Source of the DNA: Rheinheimera pacifica
Lineage (GTDB): Bacteria; Pseudomonadota; Gammaproteobacteria; Enterobacterales; Alteromonadaceae
NCBI RefSeq assembly: GCF_024809855.1
Contig: NZ_JANUEM010000002.1
Span: 372,001 to 436,000, forward strand
Direction of reading: 5' to 3'
Length of the DNA: 64,000 nt
The translations under genes were made by a program, and so were the position numbers. Positions 36,362 through 46,190 of this stretch are shown here, piece by piece (the stretch's first letter is position 1; each line of letters opens with the position of its first letter). The notes beneath the pieces are model-generated. The model was given only the letters and a program-made list of their open reading frames with translations, was not told the DNA's origin and did no database searches.

Positions 36362-37105
36362 CTAACTAAGCCGCAGCAAATTATCGCAAATTACCGCTGC
36401 CGCTATACCCACATTAAGCGACTCTGCCTCACCAAAAGCCGGAATGGTGATTTTGCGGCTGATCACCCCCTCTAACTCTGCGCTGATGCCATTAGCTTCA
36501 TTACCCAGCACGATAAATCCACCGGGTTGGCTAATTTTTAAGCTGTGTACCGACTCGCCACCCAAATACGCGCCATACACCGGCAGCGTGGCTTGTGCCA
36601 GCAGCGGTTGCAGGTTTTGATAATGCAGTTGCACGCGCAAAAACGAGCCTTTGGCGGCGGCAATTACCTTGGGGTTGTAGCAATCGGCGGTGTCTGGCGA
36701 GCAAACAATATGTTTTATACCGTACCAGTCGGCAATGCGGATAATGGTGCCGAGGTTACCAGGGTCGTTTACCTGATCCAATACCAGCACAAAGCCTTGG
36801 CTATGCGGCACAAAATCGCTGTGCGCGGGCATTTTTACCACCGCCAAAGCGGCATCGTTGCTGCTAAAGGTGCCAGCTTTTACCAGTTCATCGGCGCTGC
36901 ATTGCTGCACTAGTGCGGCGGCGGTTACTTGCTTTGGGTAGCGCTGTAAAAAGTGTTCGGTAGCAAAAACAGCCTCTACCTGCCAAGTAGAGGCCAGTAA
37001 TTCCAGCACGGCTTTTTCGCCTTCAACAAAAAACAGCTGCTCGGCTTTACGGTATTTCTTCTGCTGCAAGGAGCGGATTAACTTGCTCCATTTCTGGCTG
37101 ATCAT
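36362..37105 (-). CDS. TrmH/SpoU-family RNA 2'-O-methyltransferase
   Basis: 247 residues. An N-terminal substrate-binding domain (KYRKAEQLFFVEGEKAVLELL) precedes the knotted SPOUT core with NDPGNLGTIIRIADW (motif 1, catalytic Arg), FIVLGNEANGIS (motif 2) and ESLNVGIAAAVICDN (motif 3). It methylates ribose in rRNA or tRNA with SAM; the target is unknown. It overlaps the upstream amidohydrolase stop by ATGA. Confidence 0.9.
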   Translation of the reverse strand: MISQKWSKLIRSLQQKKYRKAEQLFFVEGEKAVLELLASTWQVEAVFATEHFLQRYPKQVTAAALVQQCSADELVKAGTFSSNDAALAVVKMPAHSDFVPHSQGFVLVLDQVNDPGNLGTIIRIADWYGIKHIVCSPDTADCYNPKVIAAAKGSFLRVQLHYQNLQPLLAQATLPVYGAYLGGESVHSLKISQPGGFIVLGNEANGISAELEGVISRKITIPAFGEAESLNVGIAAAVICDNLLRLS

Positions 37106-38766
37106 TTAGCGAATACCTGCTTACCATTAACGAAGGTTTGCTCTACCTGTACCCGCCATAACTGCTCGGCCGGGATATTATAGATATCGCGATCTACCAG
37201 AATAAAGTCGGCCCAGCTGCCGGGCGCCAGGGTGCCCATACTGTTTTCCTGGAAGGCGCCGTAGGCGGCGTCAACAGTAAAAGAGCGCAAGGCTTCAGTT
37301 AAGCTGAGTTTTTGCTCTGGCAACCAGCCGCCCACCGGTTGGTTGTCCTGGCTTTGCCGGGTAACCGAGGCATGAATACCATGAAATGGTTCGGCCAGTT
37401 CGACCGGAAAATCTGAGCCGCCAACAATAATACTGCCCTGGTCGATAAAATTACGCCAGGCATAGGCACCGCGCAGGCGTGCTACGCCTAAGCGATCACC
37501 GGCCATATTTTTATCTGAGGTGGCATGCACCGCTTGCATTGCCGGTAACACATGCAGTTTGGCAAAGCGCGGAATATCTTTTGGCGACACAATTTGCGCA
37601 TGCTCAACCCGGTGGCGGCTTGCCTGGCGTTTATCCTCCGGCACTAATTGCTCGAAGCGGTCCAGCACCAGGCGGTTAGCTAAATCGCCTATTGCGTGCA
37701 CGTTGGTTTGAAAACCAGCATCTATTGTCATTTGCATAATTTGCGTTAACTGGTCCGGCTGGGTAACCAATAAGCCTTTTTGCGATGGCTGATCACTGTA
37801 GGGCTCGATAAGTGCGGCCCCCCGGCTGCCCAGGGCGCCATCGCCATAAATTTTAACCGAGCGGATATCCAGAAAGTCGGTTTTATCATCAATAATACCG
37901 GCTTGCAGCCACTGCGGTAGCTGTGGATCACGCGCCGAAAGCATCGGGTAGATACGCAGCGGCAATTTTTGCTCTGCCGCCAGTTTTTGGTACAGCTTAA
38001 CGGTGCCGGTATCAACACCGGCGTCGTGTACACTGGTTATGCCCAACGCTAGCAAATGAGAAAATGCTACGTTTAACGCCCGCAGGGTGTCGTTTTCATC
38101 GGGTTCGGGTATATGTTGTTCTACCAGCGCCATGGCGTTATCTATTAATACGCCGGTGGGGTTGCCTTTACTGTCGCGGATAATCTCGCCGCCGGGTGGG
38201 TCTATGGTGTCTTTAGTAATACCTGCCAGCGCCAGCGCTTTGCTGTTGGCCCAACCGGCGTGGGCGTCAACCCGGGTTAAATACACCGGTTTATTATTAA
38301 CAGCTTCATCCAGTAATGCGGTGGTAGGAAACTGCTTAGTGGGCCACAATACCTGGTTCCAGCCACGGCCGATAATCCAGGGCGCGTCCTGATTAGCGGC
38401 AGCAAATTGTGCCACCCGCGTGACGGCGTCTTGTTCTGTTTCGCTGCCACGCAGTTCTGCCACAGCTAAATATTGCCCTAAGCCCAATACGTGGCCGTGG
38501 CCGTCAATTAAACCCGGTAATACCGTTTTACCGTTGCCTGGCAGCTTTTGGGCCTGAGGATATTGGGCTGCTATAGCGCTGTCACCACGTGCCAGCACTT
38601 TGCCGCTGGCATCGTCAAACACCAGCACACTGAATTGCTGCAACTGGCGTTGCTGGTCAAAGCCATAACCTTTAATATCTGACAGTACCACCGGTGCGGC
38701 GCTGAGGTTGCTGGTAAAAAGGCCGGTAGCAAATAAAGCGCAGGCTAAACTGGCAAAGCGAAACAT
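37102..38766 (-). CDS. YtcJ-like metal-dependent amidohydrolase, secreted
   Basis: 554 residues with an N-terminal signal peptide (ending LSAAPV). Amidohydrolase-3 hallmarks: LPGLIDGHGHVLGLGQYL (first metal His pair), NVHAIGDLANRLVLD, RVEHAQIVSPKDI, VGGSDFPVELAEPF and the closing GSWADFILVDRDIYNIP. It hydrolyses an amide or similar bond of an unknown substrate, most likely in the periplasm. Its 3' end overlaps the methyltransferase gene by 4 bases. Confidence 0.9.
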   Translation of the reverse strand: MFRFASLACALFATGLFTSNLSAAPVVLSDIKGYGFDQQRQLQQFSVLVFDDASGKVLARGDSAIAAQYPQAQKLPGNGKTVLPGLIDGHGHVLGLGQYLAVAELRGSETEQDAVTRVAQFAAANQDAPWIIGRGWNQVLWPTKQFPTTALLDEAVNNKPVYLTRVDAHAGWANSKALALAGITKDTIDPPGGEIIRDSKGNPTGVLIDNAMALVEQHIPEPDENDTLRALNVAFSHLLALGITSVHDAGVDTGTVKLYQKLAAEQKLPLRIYPMLSARDPQLPQWLQAGIIDDKTDFLDIRSVKIYGDGALGSRGAALIEPYSDQPSQKGLLVTQPDQLTQIMQMTIDAGFQTNVHAIGDLANRLVLDRFEQLVPEDKRQASRHRVEHAQIVSPKDIPRFAKLHVLPAMQAVHATSDKNMAGDRLGVARLRGAYAWRNFIDQGSIIVGGSDFPVELAEPFHGIHASVTRQSQDNQPVGGWLPEQKLSLTEALRSFTVDAAYGAFQENSMGTLAPGSWADFILVDRDIYNIPAEQLWRVQVEQTFVNGKQVFAK

Positions 38767-38840
38767 AAGGTATTGTCCCTGTTTGGTTTTGCTGGCAACT
38801 ATAGCAATAAAACAGCGCCAGCGGAATCTGGCGCTGGTAT

Positions 38841-39887
38841 TCAGGGGGGGTCGTGTTGCCGGGCTTGTTCAATACGCTCGCGCGTGTCGGGGTGGGTGCT
38901 GAGGTATTTTAATAATGTGCTGCTACCTTGATCGTCAGTACTGCGCTCGCTCAGTAATGCCGACATCGCATCGGCGAAAGCTGAGGGCGATTTACCCAGC
39001 GCTTTTAATTGCTCAACAGCGAACTTATCAGCTTCACGTTCCATATCGCGTGAAAAAGCACTTTGCAACATGACAGAGCCCGAGCCAAGTAATAAGTCGG
39101 CAATGCCTTCAGGGTCGCCAAATAAAATACCGAATACCAGTGCAGCCCCCAGCGACTGGGCAATTAACCGCACACTGTGCTGGCCTTCAACATGGCCTAT
39201 TTCGTGTAACAGCACGGCCAGAATGGCGTCGGGTTTGTCTTTTAATAAGGTTACCAGTTCATCTGTTATAACTACGGTGCCGTCTGGCAGGGCAAAGGCA
39301 TTAGCGCCAAAAAAGTCCGATTTATATAAATGCAATTTGTAGCTGTTATATTCCAGCGGTAGCTTTTGCAGTGCCATTTGCCAGTGATACTGCACCGCAG
39401 CTTGTTGTGCCGGAGTTAGCTCTGTTGGCTGCAGCGCAGTTTGTTGCAAGGTATAAAATGTTTGCTGCCCCATTTGCTGTTTAACGCTGTCGGGCACCAG
39501 CGGCACCGCAGCACTTGCCAGCATGGGCATTAAATCAACGATAATCCACCACAGTAACAAGGGCGACAGAACAACTGCCGCCAGAATAGACAGCTTGTGG
39601 CTTTCCAGCCTGGCAGCTGTTTTCGCCGTGCCGGATAACTGTGGCCAGCGAAAACGCGGATTGTCTGGTACAAAGATGGCGCCATCACGCAGTTGTAGCT
39701 CAACAGCCAGCCCCGGTATTACACTGCCAAAACGGTAGTCGGCCGGTGTGGCTTCGGTAAGTGCGGTATCATTGTCACTATTGCGAATAATAAGCTGGCC
39801 GTTATCTGCGAAAGTGGCAACAGCACGGTATAAGGTGCTGCTGCCGGCATGCTGAAACTGGCCATTAACGGCAGGTGAGGCTGACAT
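38841..39887 (-). CDS. M48-family metalloprotease
   Basis: 348 residues. A ~90-residue N-terminal beta-rich domain leads to a TM (ILAAVVLSPLLLWWIIVDL). The gluzincin motif LLHEIGHVEGQHS (HEIGH) near residue 215 and the third ligand in DMEREADKFAVE follow. The protease domain probably lies in the periplasm or on the inner membrane and takes part in protein quality control (BepA/HtpX group). It overlaps the stop of the DUF898 gene by one base (TGATG), so they are co-translated. Confidence 0.9.
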   Translation of the reverse strand: MSASPAVNGQFQHAGSSTLYRAVATFADNGQLIIRNSDNDTALTEATPADYRFGSVIPGLAVELQLRDGAIFVPDNPRFRWPQLSGTAKTAARLESHKLSILAAVVLSPLLLWWIIVDLMPMLASAAVPLVPDSVKQQMGQQTFYTLQQTALQPTELTPAQQAAVQYHWQMALQKLPLEYNSYKLHLYKSDFFGANAFALPDGTVVITDELVTLLKDKPDAILAVLLHEIGHVEGQHSVRLIAQSLGAALVFGILFGDPEGIADLLLGSGSVMLQSAFSRDMEREADKFAVEQLKALGKSPSAFADAMSALLSERSTDDQGSSTLLKYLSTHPDTRERIEQARQHDPP

Positions 39888-40966
39888 CAGGCTAACGACA
39901 CATCTATGTCAAACAAGCCTGCGGCTTCTTCACCAAATGCACTGCTGCTTTGCTGTACCTGATCAACCAGCGAGTCGGCCTGCGGATATACTGCTATTGT
40001 CGTTACGGAAGCCAGATAAGCGGCTTTACGGATTTTTGCCCACGGATACGCCAGGCCCAGGCTGAAAATAATTGCCAGCAGGTTTGTTACTGTTAACCAT
40101 AAATAGGGCATTACCTGCATTTCAGATTTAAATTTAGCAATGCCGGGCAGTTCGGTGCGCTCGAAGATATGGTTGCGGATCATGCTGTGGTAAATCGCGG
40201 CGCTTAAAGCAAAAGCAAAAAAATACATAACAAATACTGCTGCGGTAATAAGCACTGTAGCAACGCCAACGTTTGCGGCGCCGGTAGCGGCCATAACGCC
40301 AACTAATACTGCACCGATAATTATCATCACCGTAATAACGCCCATAACGGCAGCCATAGCGACTAAAACAGCGATATAGTATGAGCTGGTGTCGGTATTT
40401 ATTTGCATTTTCTGGCCACCAAAGCTGGTATTACTGCACATATAACGGTCAATTTTTTTCAATACCCAAGGCATGGCCAGGTAGAAAGTGAACAGAGCCA
40501 GCACCGGCAACAATACAAAGTATTTAAATGCGCCGGCATAATCACCGTGAAAGGCAAACCGCACGTTACGGTAACTGGTCATACGCATATTAAATTTAAG
40601 GCTTTGTACAATTAACCAGGGTGAAGCTGGCAGAAATAAAAGCGCCAGCACAACTGCCAGCAGCGGCGATAAAGATGATGCAATGAAAAACAGTGCAAAG
40701 ATAATAACCGCGATAATGCGGCCTTTTAGAATTTGTACCGGTGTAGCCAGATAACGGAATGGCTGGTTTTCAATGCGGGTGTGGCCATAAAAATACTGGT
40801 TGGTGCGTACTTTAGCCCAGGCACTGTATATACCTAAGGTAACAATGCTCAGTAGCAGATTGACAATCCAGATACCAAAAAACTCACTGGCCTGACCGCT
40901 AAATGCAACCTTGCTGATGCGGGCCTGAGCAGGTTGAGGCACGGAGGTATCTAAGGTGTTTTCCAT
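39887..40966 (-). CDS. DUF898 (YjgN-like) inner-membrane protein
   Basis: 359 residues with about seven hydrophobic segments in two similar halves, a repeat typical of DUF898/YjgN. The first half shows FFGIWIVNLLLSIVTLGIYSAWAKVRTNQY and the second LWLTVTNLLAIIFSLGLAYPWAKIRKAAY, both ending in the family's YxWAKxR motif. Function is unknown. The M48 protease encoded next downstream is a recurrent partner. Confidence 0.92.
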   Translation of the reverse strand: MENTLDTSVPQPAQARISKVAFSGQASEFFGIWIVNLLLSIVTLGIYSAWAKVRTNQYFYGHTRIENQPFRYLATPVQILKGRIIAVIIFALFFIASSLSPLLAVVLALLFLPASPWLIVQSLKFNMRMTSYRNVRFAFHGDYAGAFKYFVLLPVLALFTFYLAMPWVLKKIDRYMCSNTSFGGQKMQINTDTSSYYIAVLVAMAAVMGVITVMIIIGAVLVGVMAATGAANVGVATVLITAAVFVMYFFAFALSAAIYHSMIRNHIFERTELPGIAKFKSEMQVMPYLWLTVTNLLAIIFSLGLAYPWAKIRKAAYLASVTTIAVYPQADSLVDQVQQSSSAFGEEAAGLFDIDVSLA

Positions 40967-41391
40967 AAAACTGCTTCCTTTGTTATTTGGGTGTTAAAAA
41001 GTAGCAATTATACTGGAAGCTGGCCTACTTTTGACAATAAATATTTAGCAGAATAGTCAAAAAGTACAGCTGATTTCCCGGCATGCTAAATCACTTATTG
41101 TTTTTTTATGTTACATATTTAATTTAATGCATTATTGTTTTCTTATATATGGTTAACCTTTTCTGTTTGGTTGGATGAGTGTTTTAACTAGCTGTTCTTA
41201 AATGAGATTGTCCGGTTTGTTTACATTGTTCCCTGTGCTGGGAAAAGTGTTTTTCATAACTTACTACTTTAGAAAGAGTAAATATTCTGGCGTGGTTTAT
41301 GCAATTTTATTATTGACCTGCATTGCTGATGCAGAAGTTAAGCAATAGAACTGCGATAGGTGTAGTAAGACAACGTATAAGGATATTAGTT
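40967..41391 (+). other. 425-bp AT-rich intergenic region upstream of the PEP-CTERM gene
   Basis: It holds the sigma-54-like promoter annotated below and an imperfect upstream activator candidate, TTCCC-N6-GGGAA (41229-41244), about 45 bases before it. It otherwise lacks open frames that I can support. Confidence 0.4.
41289..41304 (+). promoter_or_regulatory. Sigma-54 (RpoN)-type promoter of the PEP-CTERM gene
   Basis: TGGCGTG-GTTT-ATGCA matches the -24/-12 consensus TGGCACG-N4-TTGCW with GG and GC 10 bases apart. The start would be near 41314, giving a 78-base leader before ATG 41392. PEP-CTERM genes in other bacteria are known to depend on RpoN and the PrsK-PrsR pair. A TTCCC...GGGAA inverted repeat upstream could bind the activator. 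Confidence 0.55.
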
Positions 41392-42510
41392 ATGAAACGC
41401 AAGACGATGTTATCCCTGTTATTGTTAACAGGAAATTTGCCTGTGTCTGCTGCGATGATTGATTTAACCGGTATAGGTTATGTGACCTATGGTGATTTTA
41501 ACTCGTATTCTATGCCGATAGCGGCATTGCAGACAGGTTGTGCCAATTTTAACAACAGCTGCCCGTTTTACATCCAATCCGGCCCCGGACAGATCCAGGA
41601 TCTGGTTGTCGTTGCTACAGGTGCCAGCGGTAACCCGGTAAATACTAATTTTTCCGGTATGGACAATGCCTACAGTACACCTAAAGGTGTCAACGGTTCT
41701 AACTTTTTCAGCACAGGCACTACGGCCGATCCTAATCAGGTAACAGCGTTTGTTGGTGATAAAGCCAATACCTGGGATAGCTCTTTGCTGGCACTGAAGA
41801 ACTATCTGGCTGGCGATGCTATGGCATTCTTTTTTAACAATAACAATCTGAACGGTGCCAATCTGCAAAGCCTGGCGGTATGGGCTCAGATGGAAGTTAC
41901 TGACAACAGTGGTAACCGGGTTGGTATTTTTGATTTTACCAATAATGCTGGTGCTTATAGTCTGGTTTCTGAAGGTGGTGGAGGCACTTTTCTGGGTAAC
42001 GTTGCTGACTATAGCTCAGTTGGCAGCGGGCCTGTGGTTGGCAATAACTCGGCTACAGATTATGTACTAGCTGGCGGGCCAATCTGCATTAATTACAGCC
42101 TGATCCCCGGCATGCCAACGCCGGTAAGCTGTAGCTCACCTCTGGCGGAAGACGGCCCGGTCAACCATAATCTGGGCGCTGATACCGCTGCTTATGCGGT
42201 AATTGCGCCAGAATTAAACACGTTGCTGGAAAGCCTTTTTGCGCTGGACGATCAGTTGTTACAAAGCTACACCTTACACATTGATTTTCGAATGGGGTGT
42301 GATCCTTTATTCGGTATGCGTACAGATGAGATCTGTAGCGGCGCACTTTCAGGTTATGGCAAAAATATAAACAATGGTTATGAACAATTGTTTATTGGTA
42401 CTGCCAGCATTAACAGAGAGCCTCCTACTAGCATTCCTGAGCCAGGTATGCTGTTTATGTTTTGTACCGGTTTAGTTGCTTTACGTTGGCGTTTAGCGTC
42501 GCGCCAATAG
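41392..42510 (+). CDS. PEP-CTERM sorting-signal secreted protein
   Basis: 372 residues from ATG 41392, chosen because AAGGA lies 8 bases ahead (a further 23 in-frame codons upstream are rejected). Signal peptide MKRKTMLSLLLLTGNLPVSA|A, then a beta-rich domain with Cys pairs (AALQTGCANFNNSCPFY; ICINYSLIPGMPTPVSCSS). At the C-terminus the sorting signal IPEPGMLFMFCTGLVALRWRL fits PEP-TM-Arg. An exosortase/EpsH would cleave it, but none is in the window. It likely reaches the cell surface or exopolysaccharide matrix. An intrinsic terminator follows. Confidence 0.85.
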   Translation: MKRKTMLSLLLLTGNLPVSAAMIDLTGIGYVTYGDFNSYSMPIAALQTGCANFNNSCPFYIQSGPGQIQDLVVVATGASGNPVNTNFSGMDNAYSTPKGVNGSNFFSTGTTADPNQVTAFVGDKANTWDSSLLALKNYLAGDAMAFFFNNNNLNGANLQSLAVWAQMEVTDNSGNRVGIFDFTNNAGAYSLVSEGGGGTFLGNVADYSSVGSGPVVGNNSATDYVLAGGPICINYSLIPGMPTPVSCSSPLAEDGPVNHNLGADTAAYAVIAPELNTLLESLFALDDQLLQSYTLHIDFRMGCDPLFGMRTDEICSGALSGYGKNINNGYEQLFIGTASINREPPTSIPEPGMLFMFCTGLVALRWRLASRQ

Positions 42511-42523
42511 TTTCTGCAAAATA

Positions 42524-42560
42524 AAAAACACAGCCTGAGCAACTTTCAGGCTGTGTTTTT
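42524..42560. terminator. Bidirectional intrinsic terminator
   Basis: A 15-bp perfect stem (AAAAACACAGCCTGA / TCAGGCTGTGTTTTT) with a 7-base loop and T runs on both strands separates the convergent PEP-CTERM and pectate lyase genes. Confidence 0.92.
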
Positions 42561-42568
42561 ATAAACAT

Positions 42569-44545
42569 TTAAGGCTGTGCTTCGTAACCGCTGATATCAC
42601 CTATGCCGGCAGGCAGCAAGCCTTTTAGCATATCTGGCGTATAAGCTCCGGCGTCGCTCCACAGTACCCAGTCGATATCACCAAGATAACCGCTGCCTCC
42701 GGCATCGCCAAGTTGCAGGTAGTTATCGGTATTATTGCTGGCAGGGCGCATGGTTACGCCTTCAAGCTGCACCAGCGGCGTGTTGTTGCCTGCCACATAC
42801 AAGGCAACATTACCGGTAGTAGGCGATGTTAAGGCAATGGTGAAGTGATAAACCCGGAACTGGCTCATATCCAGCGGATCGGGCTCGTTACCTTTACCGG
42901 CGGTAACAGAAGAGCCGTTATCGGCATTTTCCAGTTGTACACCCGAGTTATTGCCGTCATTACGAAACACTATTTTTAACCGGCTGCTGGCGCCGGTTGC
43001 GGCGGTGTCGCCCAGGGCAACTTCGGTTTCCAGAATGCGGTTACCACCGGCATTACCTTTCATACCCATTAACAGGGTGAAAAACTTCGGATAAACACCA
43101 TCTGCCGGGGCTACATTGCTCAGCTTGGCGCGGCTGCGATCGGCTGCATTGGCCAGGCTGTCGAATGTTATGGTGCCATCACCGTTGGCGGTAAACAGGT
43201 TTGGCTCGGCTACGCCACCACTTTGCTGTGGCTCAAAGCTGCTTTGTGTGCCATCCGGTAAAGTAATGGCGTTAGCAGCAAAGGGCTGCAGGCTGCCATC
43301 ATAGCTACCCCAATCGACACTCAGCGGGGGTTCTACCGGGTCAATCGGTACTGGCTCCGGCCCCGGATCGACCGGCTCTGCCGGTGGCGGTGGGGCACAC
43401 AAACCGGGGCTTGGTGGTGTGTCGATAACACCCACACCGGCGTAAGACAGTACAGTAGCTTTAACATTGTGTACCGGGATCAGGTTACCGCTGTAGTCGT
43501 ATGGTACGTTCAGCTCACCGGTAGATGCTGCATTCTCGCCTGCAATGACACCGTCGTTCGGGCTTTCCTGCCAGGTAATATTTTCAAAGATATTGTCAAT
43601 CAGTTGCCAGTAGCCAATTTCCTGGCTGTACAGCGACATTACCGGATTTTTCATATCGGCAAAGTGGTTGTGTTCAATACGGATCACTGCGCCCATGCGC
43701 GAATTAATACCGCTTTCCAGCGCGCCATCATAAAAGTTGTTGTAGATATGGCCCTTGCCAAAGCGGAACAGTGGCAGGCGCGAATTAACGTTATACCAAT
43801 GGTTGTGGTGGTAGGTTAGCGTGCGGTCAAAATTGTCGCTGTCAGATGAGCCTACCAGCGAGGTTTTCCAGCTGTTATGAAATTTATTAAACGAGATGGT
43901 AATAAACTGGGCATCGCCTTTGGCATCTACCAGGCCGTCATAGTAGTCTTTTACCTGATCTTCAGTGAGTGCCGGGTCGTCTACTGTCAGGCTGTTGTAG
44001 ATTTCGTTATGGTCAATCCAGATATTGCGTACCGGGCCTTCCATGCTGATGCCATCGCCCGGTGCGCCCATATTGGCGCGCACATGATGAATGCGCAGGT
44101 TGCGGATAATAATATTTTCGGCCCGTACAATATTAAAGCCTATACCGGCCATTTCACCCTGAGTACCCAGACCTATAATAGAAATATCCGATACATCTTT
44201 AATGTCAATGCGGCTGTCGTTGGTATTTTGCAGCGTAATAGTGCCGTTTACCCAGATAGTAAGCGGGCGGTTTGGATCTTTATTTTTAATGGCACTGATC
44301 ATTTCTTCGCCGGTACAAACAGTAACTTCTACTTTGTTTTCGCCGCTGCCGCCGGTGGTGCCACCATTTTCTGCGGCATAGCCGTATACCGTGTCCAGAT
44401 CTGTCAGATTAACTACACCGGTATCCGGTGCCGGCGTTTCAGCACCGGTATCAGGTTCTAGTGTTGTGTCGTCGTTGTCACTGCTGTTGCAGCCCAGCAA
44501 CAAACTACTGCCAACCAGAATGGCAAGAAGTGTTTTATTAAACAT
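42569..44545 (-). CDS. Pectate lyase (polysaccharide lyase family 1) lipoprotein
   Basis: 658 residues. Lipobox LLGC (Cys ~19), then the right-handed beta-helix of PL1 (~45-385): calcium-binding region with RNIWIDHNEIYNS, DGLVDAKGDAQFITISFN and the catalytic Arg in NSRLPLFRFGKGHIYNN. It splits alpha-1,4-polygalacturonate by beta-elimination. A Pro/Glu-rich linker (~390-415) leads to a C-terminal ~230-residue beta-sandwich, possibly carbohydrate-binding. Being a lipoprotein, it is probably held on the cell envelope rather than released. Confidence 0.9.
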   Translation of the reverse strand: MFNKTLLAILVGSSLLLGCNSSDNDDTTLEPDTGAETPAPDTGVVNLTDLDTVYGYAAENGGTTGGSGENKVEVTVCTGEEMISAIKNKDPNRPLTIWVNGTITLQNTNDSRIDIKDVSDISIIGLGTQGEMAGIGFNIVRAENIIIRNLRIHHVRANMGAPGDGISMEGPVRNIWIDHNEIYNSLTVDDPALTEDQVKDYYDGLVDAKGDAQFITISFNKFHNSWKTSLVGSSDSDNFDRTLTYHHNHWYNVNSRLPLFRFGKGHIYNNFYDGALESGINSRMGAVIRIEHNHFADMKNPVMSLYSQEIGYWQLIDNIFENITWQESPNDGVIAGENAASTGELNVPYDYSGNLIPVHNVKATVLSYAGVGVIDTPPSPGLCAPPPPAEPVDPGPEPVPIDPVEPPLSVDWGSYDGSLQPFAANAITLPDGTQSSFEPQQSGGVAEPNLFTANGDGTITFDSLANAADRSRAKLSNVAPADGVYPKFFTLLMGMKGNAGGNRILETEVALGDTAATGASSRLKIVFRNDGNNSGVQLENADNGSSVTAGKGNEPDPLDMSQFRVYHFTIALTSPTTGNVALYVAGNNTPLVQLEGVTMRPASNNTDNYLQLGDAGGSGYLGDIDWVLWSDAGAYTPDMLKGLLPAGIGDISGYEAQP

Positions 44546-44810
44546 TGTTAGCTACCCTTTGCTTTAGGCGCTTTACTGTCGTACTACTTAACCGAGAATG
44601 TAAGACACCCTGTTGATTTTAAATAATTATTTTTATATGCAGCTATTAATTGTTTTTTGTCTATCGGTGGCAAATTTGGGGTGTGCCAAGGTAGTAATAA
44701 GATTGCTGCGGGCATAGTTATGGCCGAAAGGGGCAATAAAGCGCAAGCCGTGGCGATAAAATCACCAGGCTTTAGCGCAAAATGTTCGTATTTGAACCAA
44801 ATATGGCTGA

Positions 44811-46190
44811 TTAGCCGACATTACCGCCGCTAATTAGGCGTGCCGGGTCGAGCAGTTTTTCCAGTTCGCTACGGCTATAGCTGGTATGTTCCAGGGCAAC
44901 ATCCAGTACCGGCCGTTGCTGTTTATAGGCCTGTTTGGCAATTTCTGCCGCTTTGGCATAGCCAATTAACGGGTTAAGCGCGGTAACCAGAATAGGGTTG
45001 CGTGCCAGCGCTTTACTGATATTGTCTTCACGCACGGTGAAGCCTTTAATGGCCTGCTCTGCCAGCGCTTTGCAGCCATTGGCTTGCAGCTCAATGCTCT
45101 GCAGCAGGTTGTAGGCAATAACCGGCAGCATTACATTCAGTTCAAAATTACCAGACTGGCCAGCTACAGTGATGGTGGTGTCATTGCCTATTACCTGGGC
45201 GCTTATCATGGCAACAGCTTCAGGTATTACCGGGTTAACTTTGCCGGGCATAATAGATGAGCCAGGCTGTAGTGCCGGTAATTCTATTTCTGCCAGCCCG
45301 GCAAGCGGGCCGGAGTTCATCCAGCGCAAGTCGTTGCATATTTTCATCAGACACACGGCCAGGGTTTTTAATGCACCGGATGTTGCCACGGCAGTATCCT
45401 GTGAGCCAATAGCGCTGAAAAAGTTATCCGCAGGGCGAAAGGGCATGCCGGTGTTGCTACTAAGTTGCCGGCAAAATGCTGCTGCAAAGCGTGGATCGGC
45501 ATTAATACCGCTACCTACTGCTGTGCCACCTTGTGCCAGCGCCTGCAACTGACTTAACTGGTGCTGCAGTTGTTGTTCAGCAAATTGCAGCTGAGCCAGC
45601 CAGCCACCCAGTACCTGGGCAAAGCTAACCGGCATGGCATCCATAAGGTGGGTGCGGCCGGTTTTAATCAGGTGACCTACTTCGGCTGATTTTTCTGCCA
45701 GGCGCTGCTGTAATAGCTGTATGGCCGGTAATAACTGCTGTTGGAGTGCCAGCGCAGCGCTAACGTGAATAGCGCAGGGTATGGTGTCGTTACTGCTTTG
45801 GCCCAGATTAACGTGATCGTTCGGGCTTACAGTAGCGTTCAGGTTTTGGCTGGCCAGTGTCGCCAGCACTTCGTTTACATTCATATTACTGCTGGTACCG
45901 GAACCGGTTTGAAAGACATCCAGCGGGTAATGCCGCATATCGGTTGCTGCCAGCTGAGTATCTGCAGCCTGTATAATTGCCTGGCTGATGCTGTCATCCA
46001 GTAAGCCAAGCTGTTGGTTGGCAGCTGCTGCGGCTTTTTTAATTTGCAACAGCGCCTGAATAAACTGCTGTGGCAGCGTTAAACCACTTAAACTGAAGTT
46101 TTGCACGGCGCGCTGGGTTTGTGCCTGATATAGCGCGGATGCGGGTACCTGTAATTCGCCCATGCTGTCACGTTCGGTGCGGGTTGTCAT
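44811..46190 (-). CDS. fumC: Fumarate hydratase class II
   Basis: 459 residues, iron-independent fumarase interconverting fumarate and malate in the TCA cycle. Landmarks: SGTSSNMNVNEVLA, LGQSSNDTIPCAIH, KTGRTHLMDAMPV, the signature PGSSIMPGKVNPVIPE (catalytic loop) and GNFELNVMLPVI. Length matches the family (~460). It is a single gene facing away from the Mrp operon. The gap of 265 bases to the pectate lyase start contains nothing recognised. Confidence 0.95.
   Translation of the reverse strand: MTTRTERDSMGELQVPASALYQAQTQRAVQNFSLSGLTLPQQFIQALLQIKKAAAAANQQLGLLDDSISQAIIQAADTQLAATDMRHYPLDVFQTGSGTSSNMNVNEVLATLASQNLNATVSPNDHVNLGQSSNDTIPCAIHVSAALALQQQLLPAIQLLQQRLAEKSAEVGHLIKTGRTHLMDAMPVSFAQVLGGWLAQLQFAEQQLQHQLSQLQALAQGGTAVGSGINADPRFAAAFCRQLSSNTGMPFRPADNFFSAIGSQDTAVATSGALKTLAVCLMKICNDLRWMNSGPLAGLAEIELPALQPGSSIMPGKVNPVIPEAVAMISAQVIGNDTTITVAGQSGNFELNVMLPVIAYNLLQSIELQANGCKALAEQAIKGFTVREDNISKALARNPILVTALNPLIGYAKAAEIAKQAYKQQRPVLDVALEHTSYSRSELEKLLDPARLISGGNVG

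Noticed and set aside
43877..44461. 194-aa open frame on the plus strand
   Set aside because: Shadow of the pectate lyase on the opposite strand; no ribosome site, no recognisable domain.
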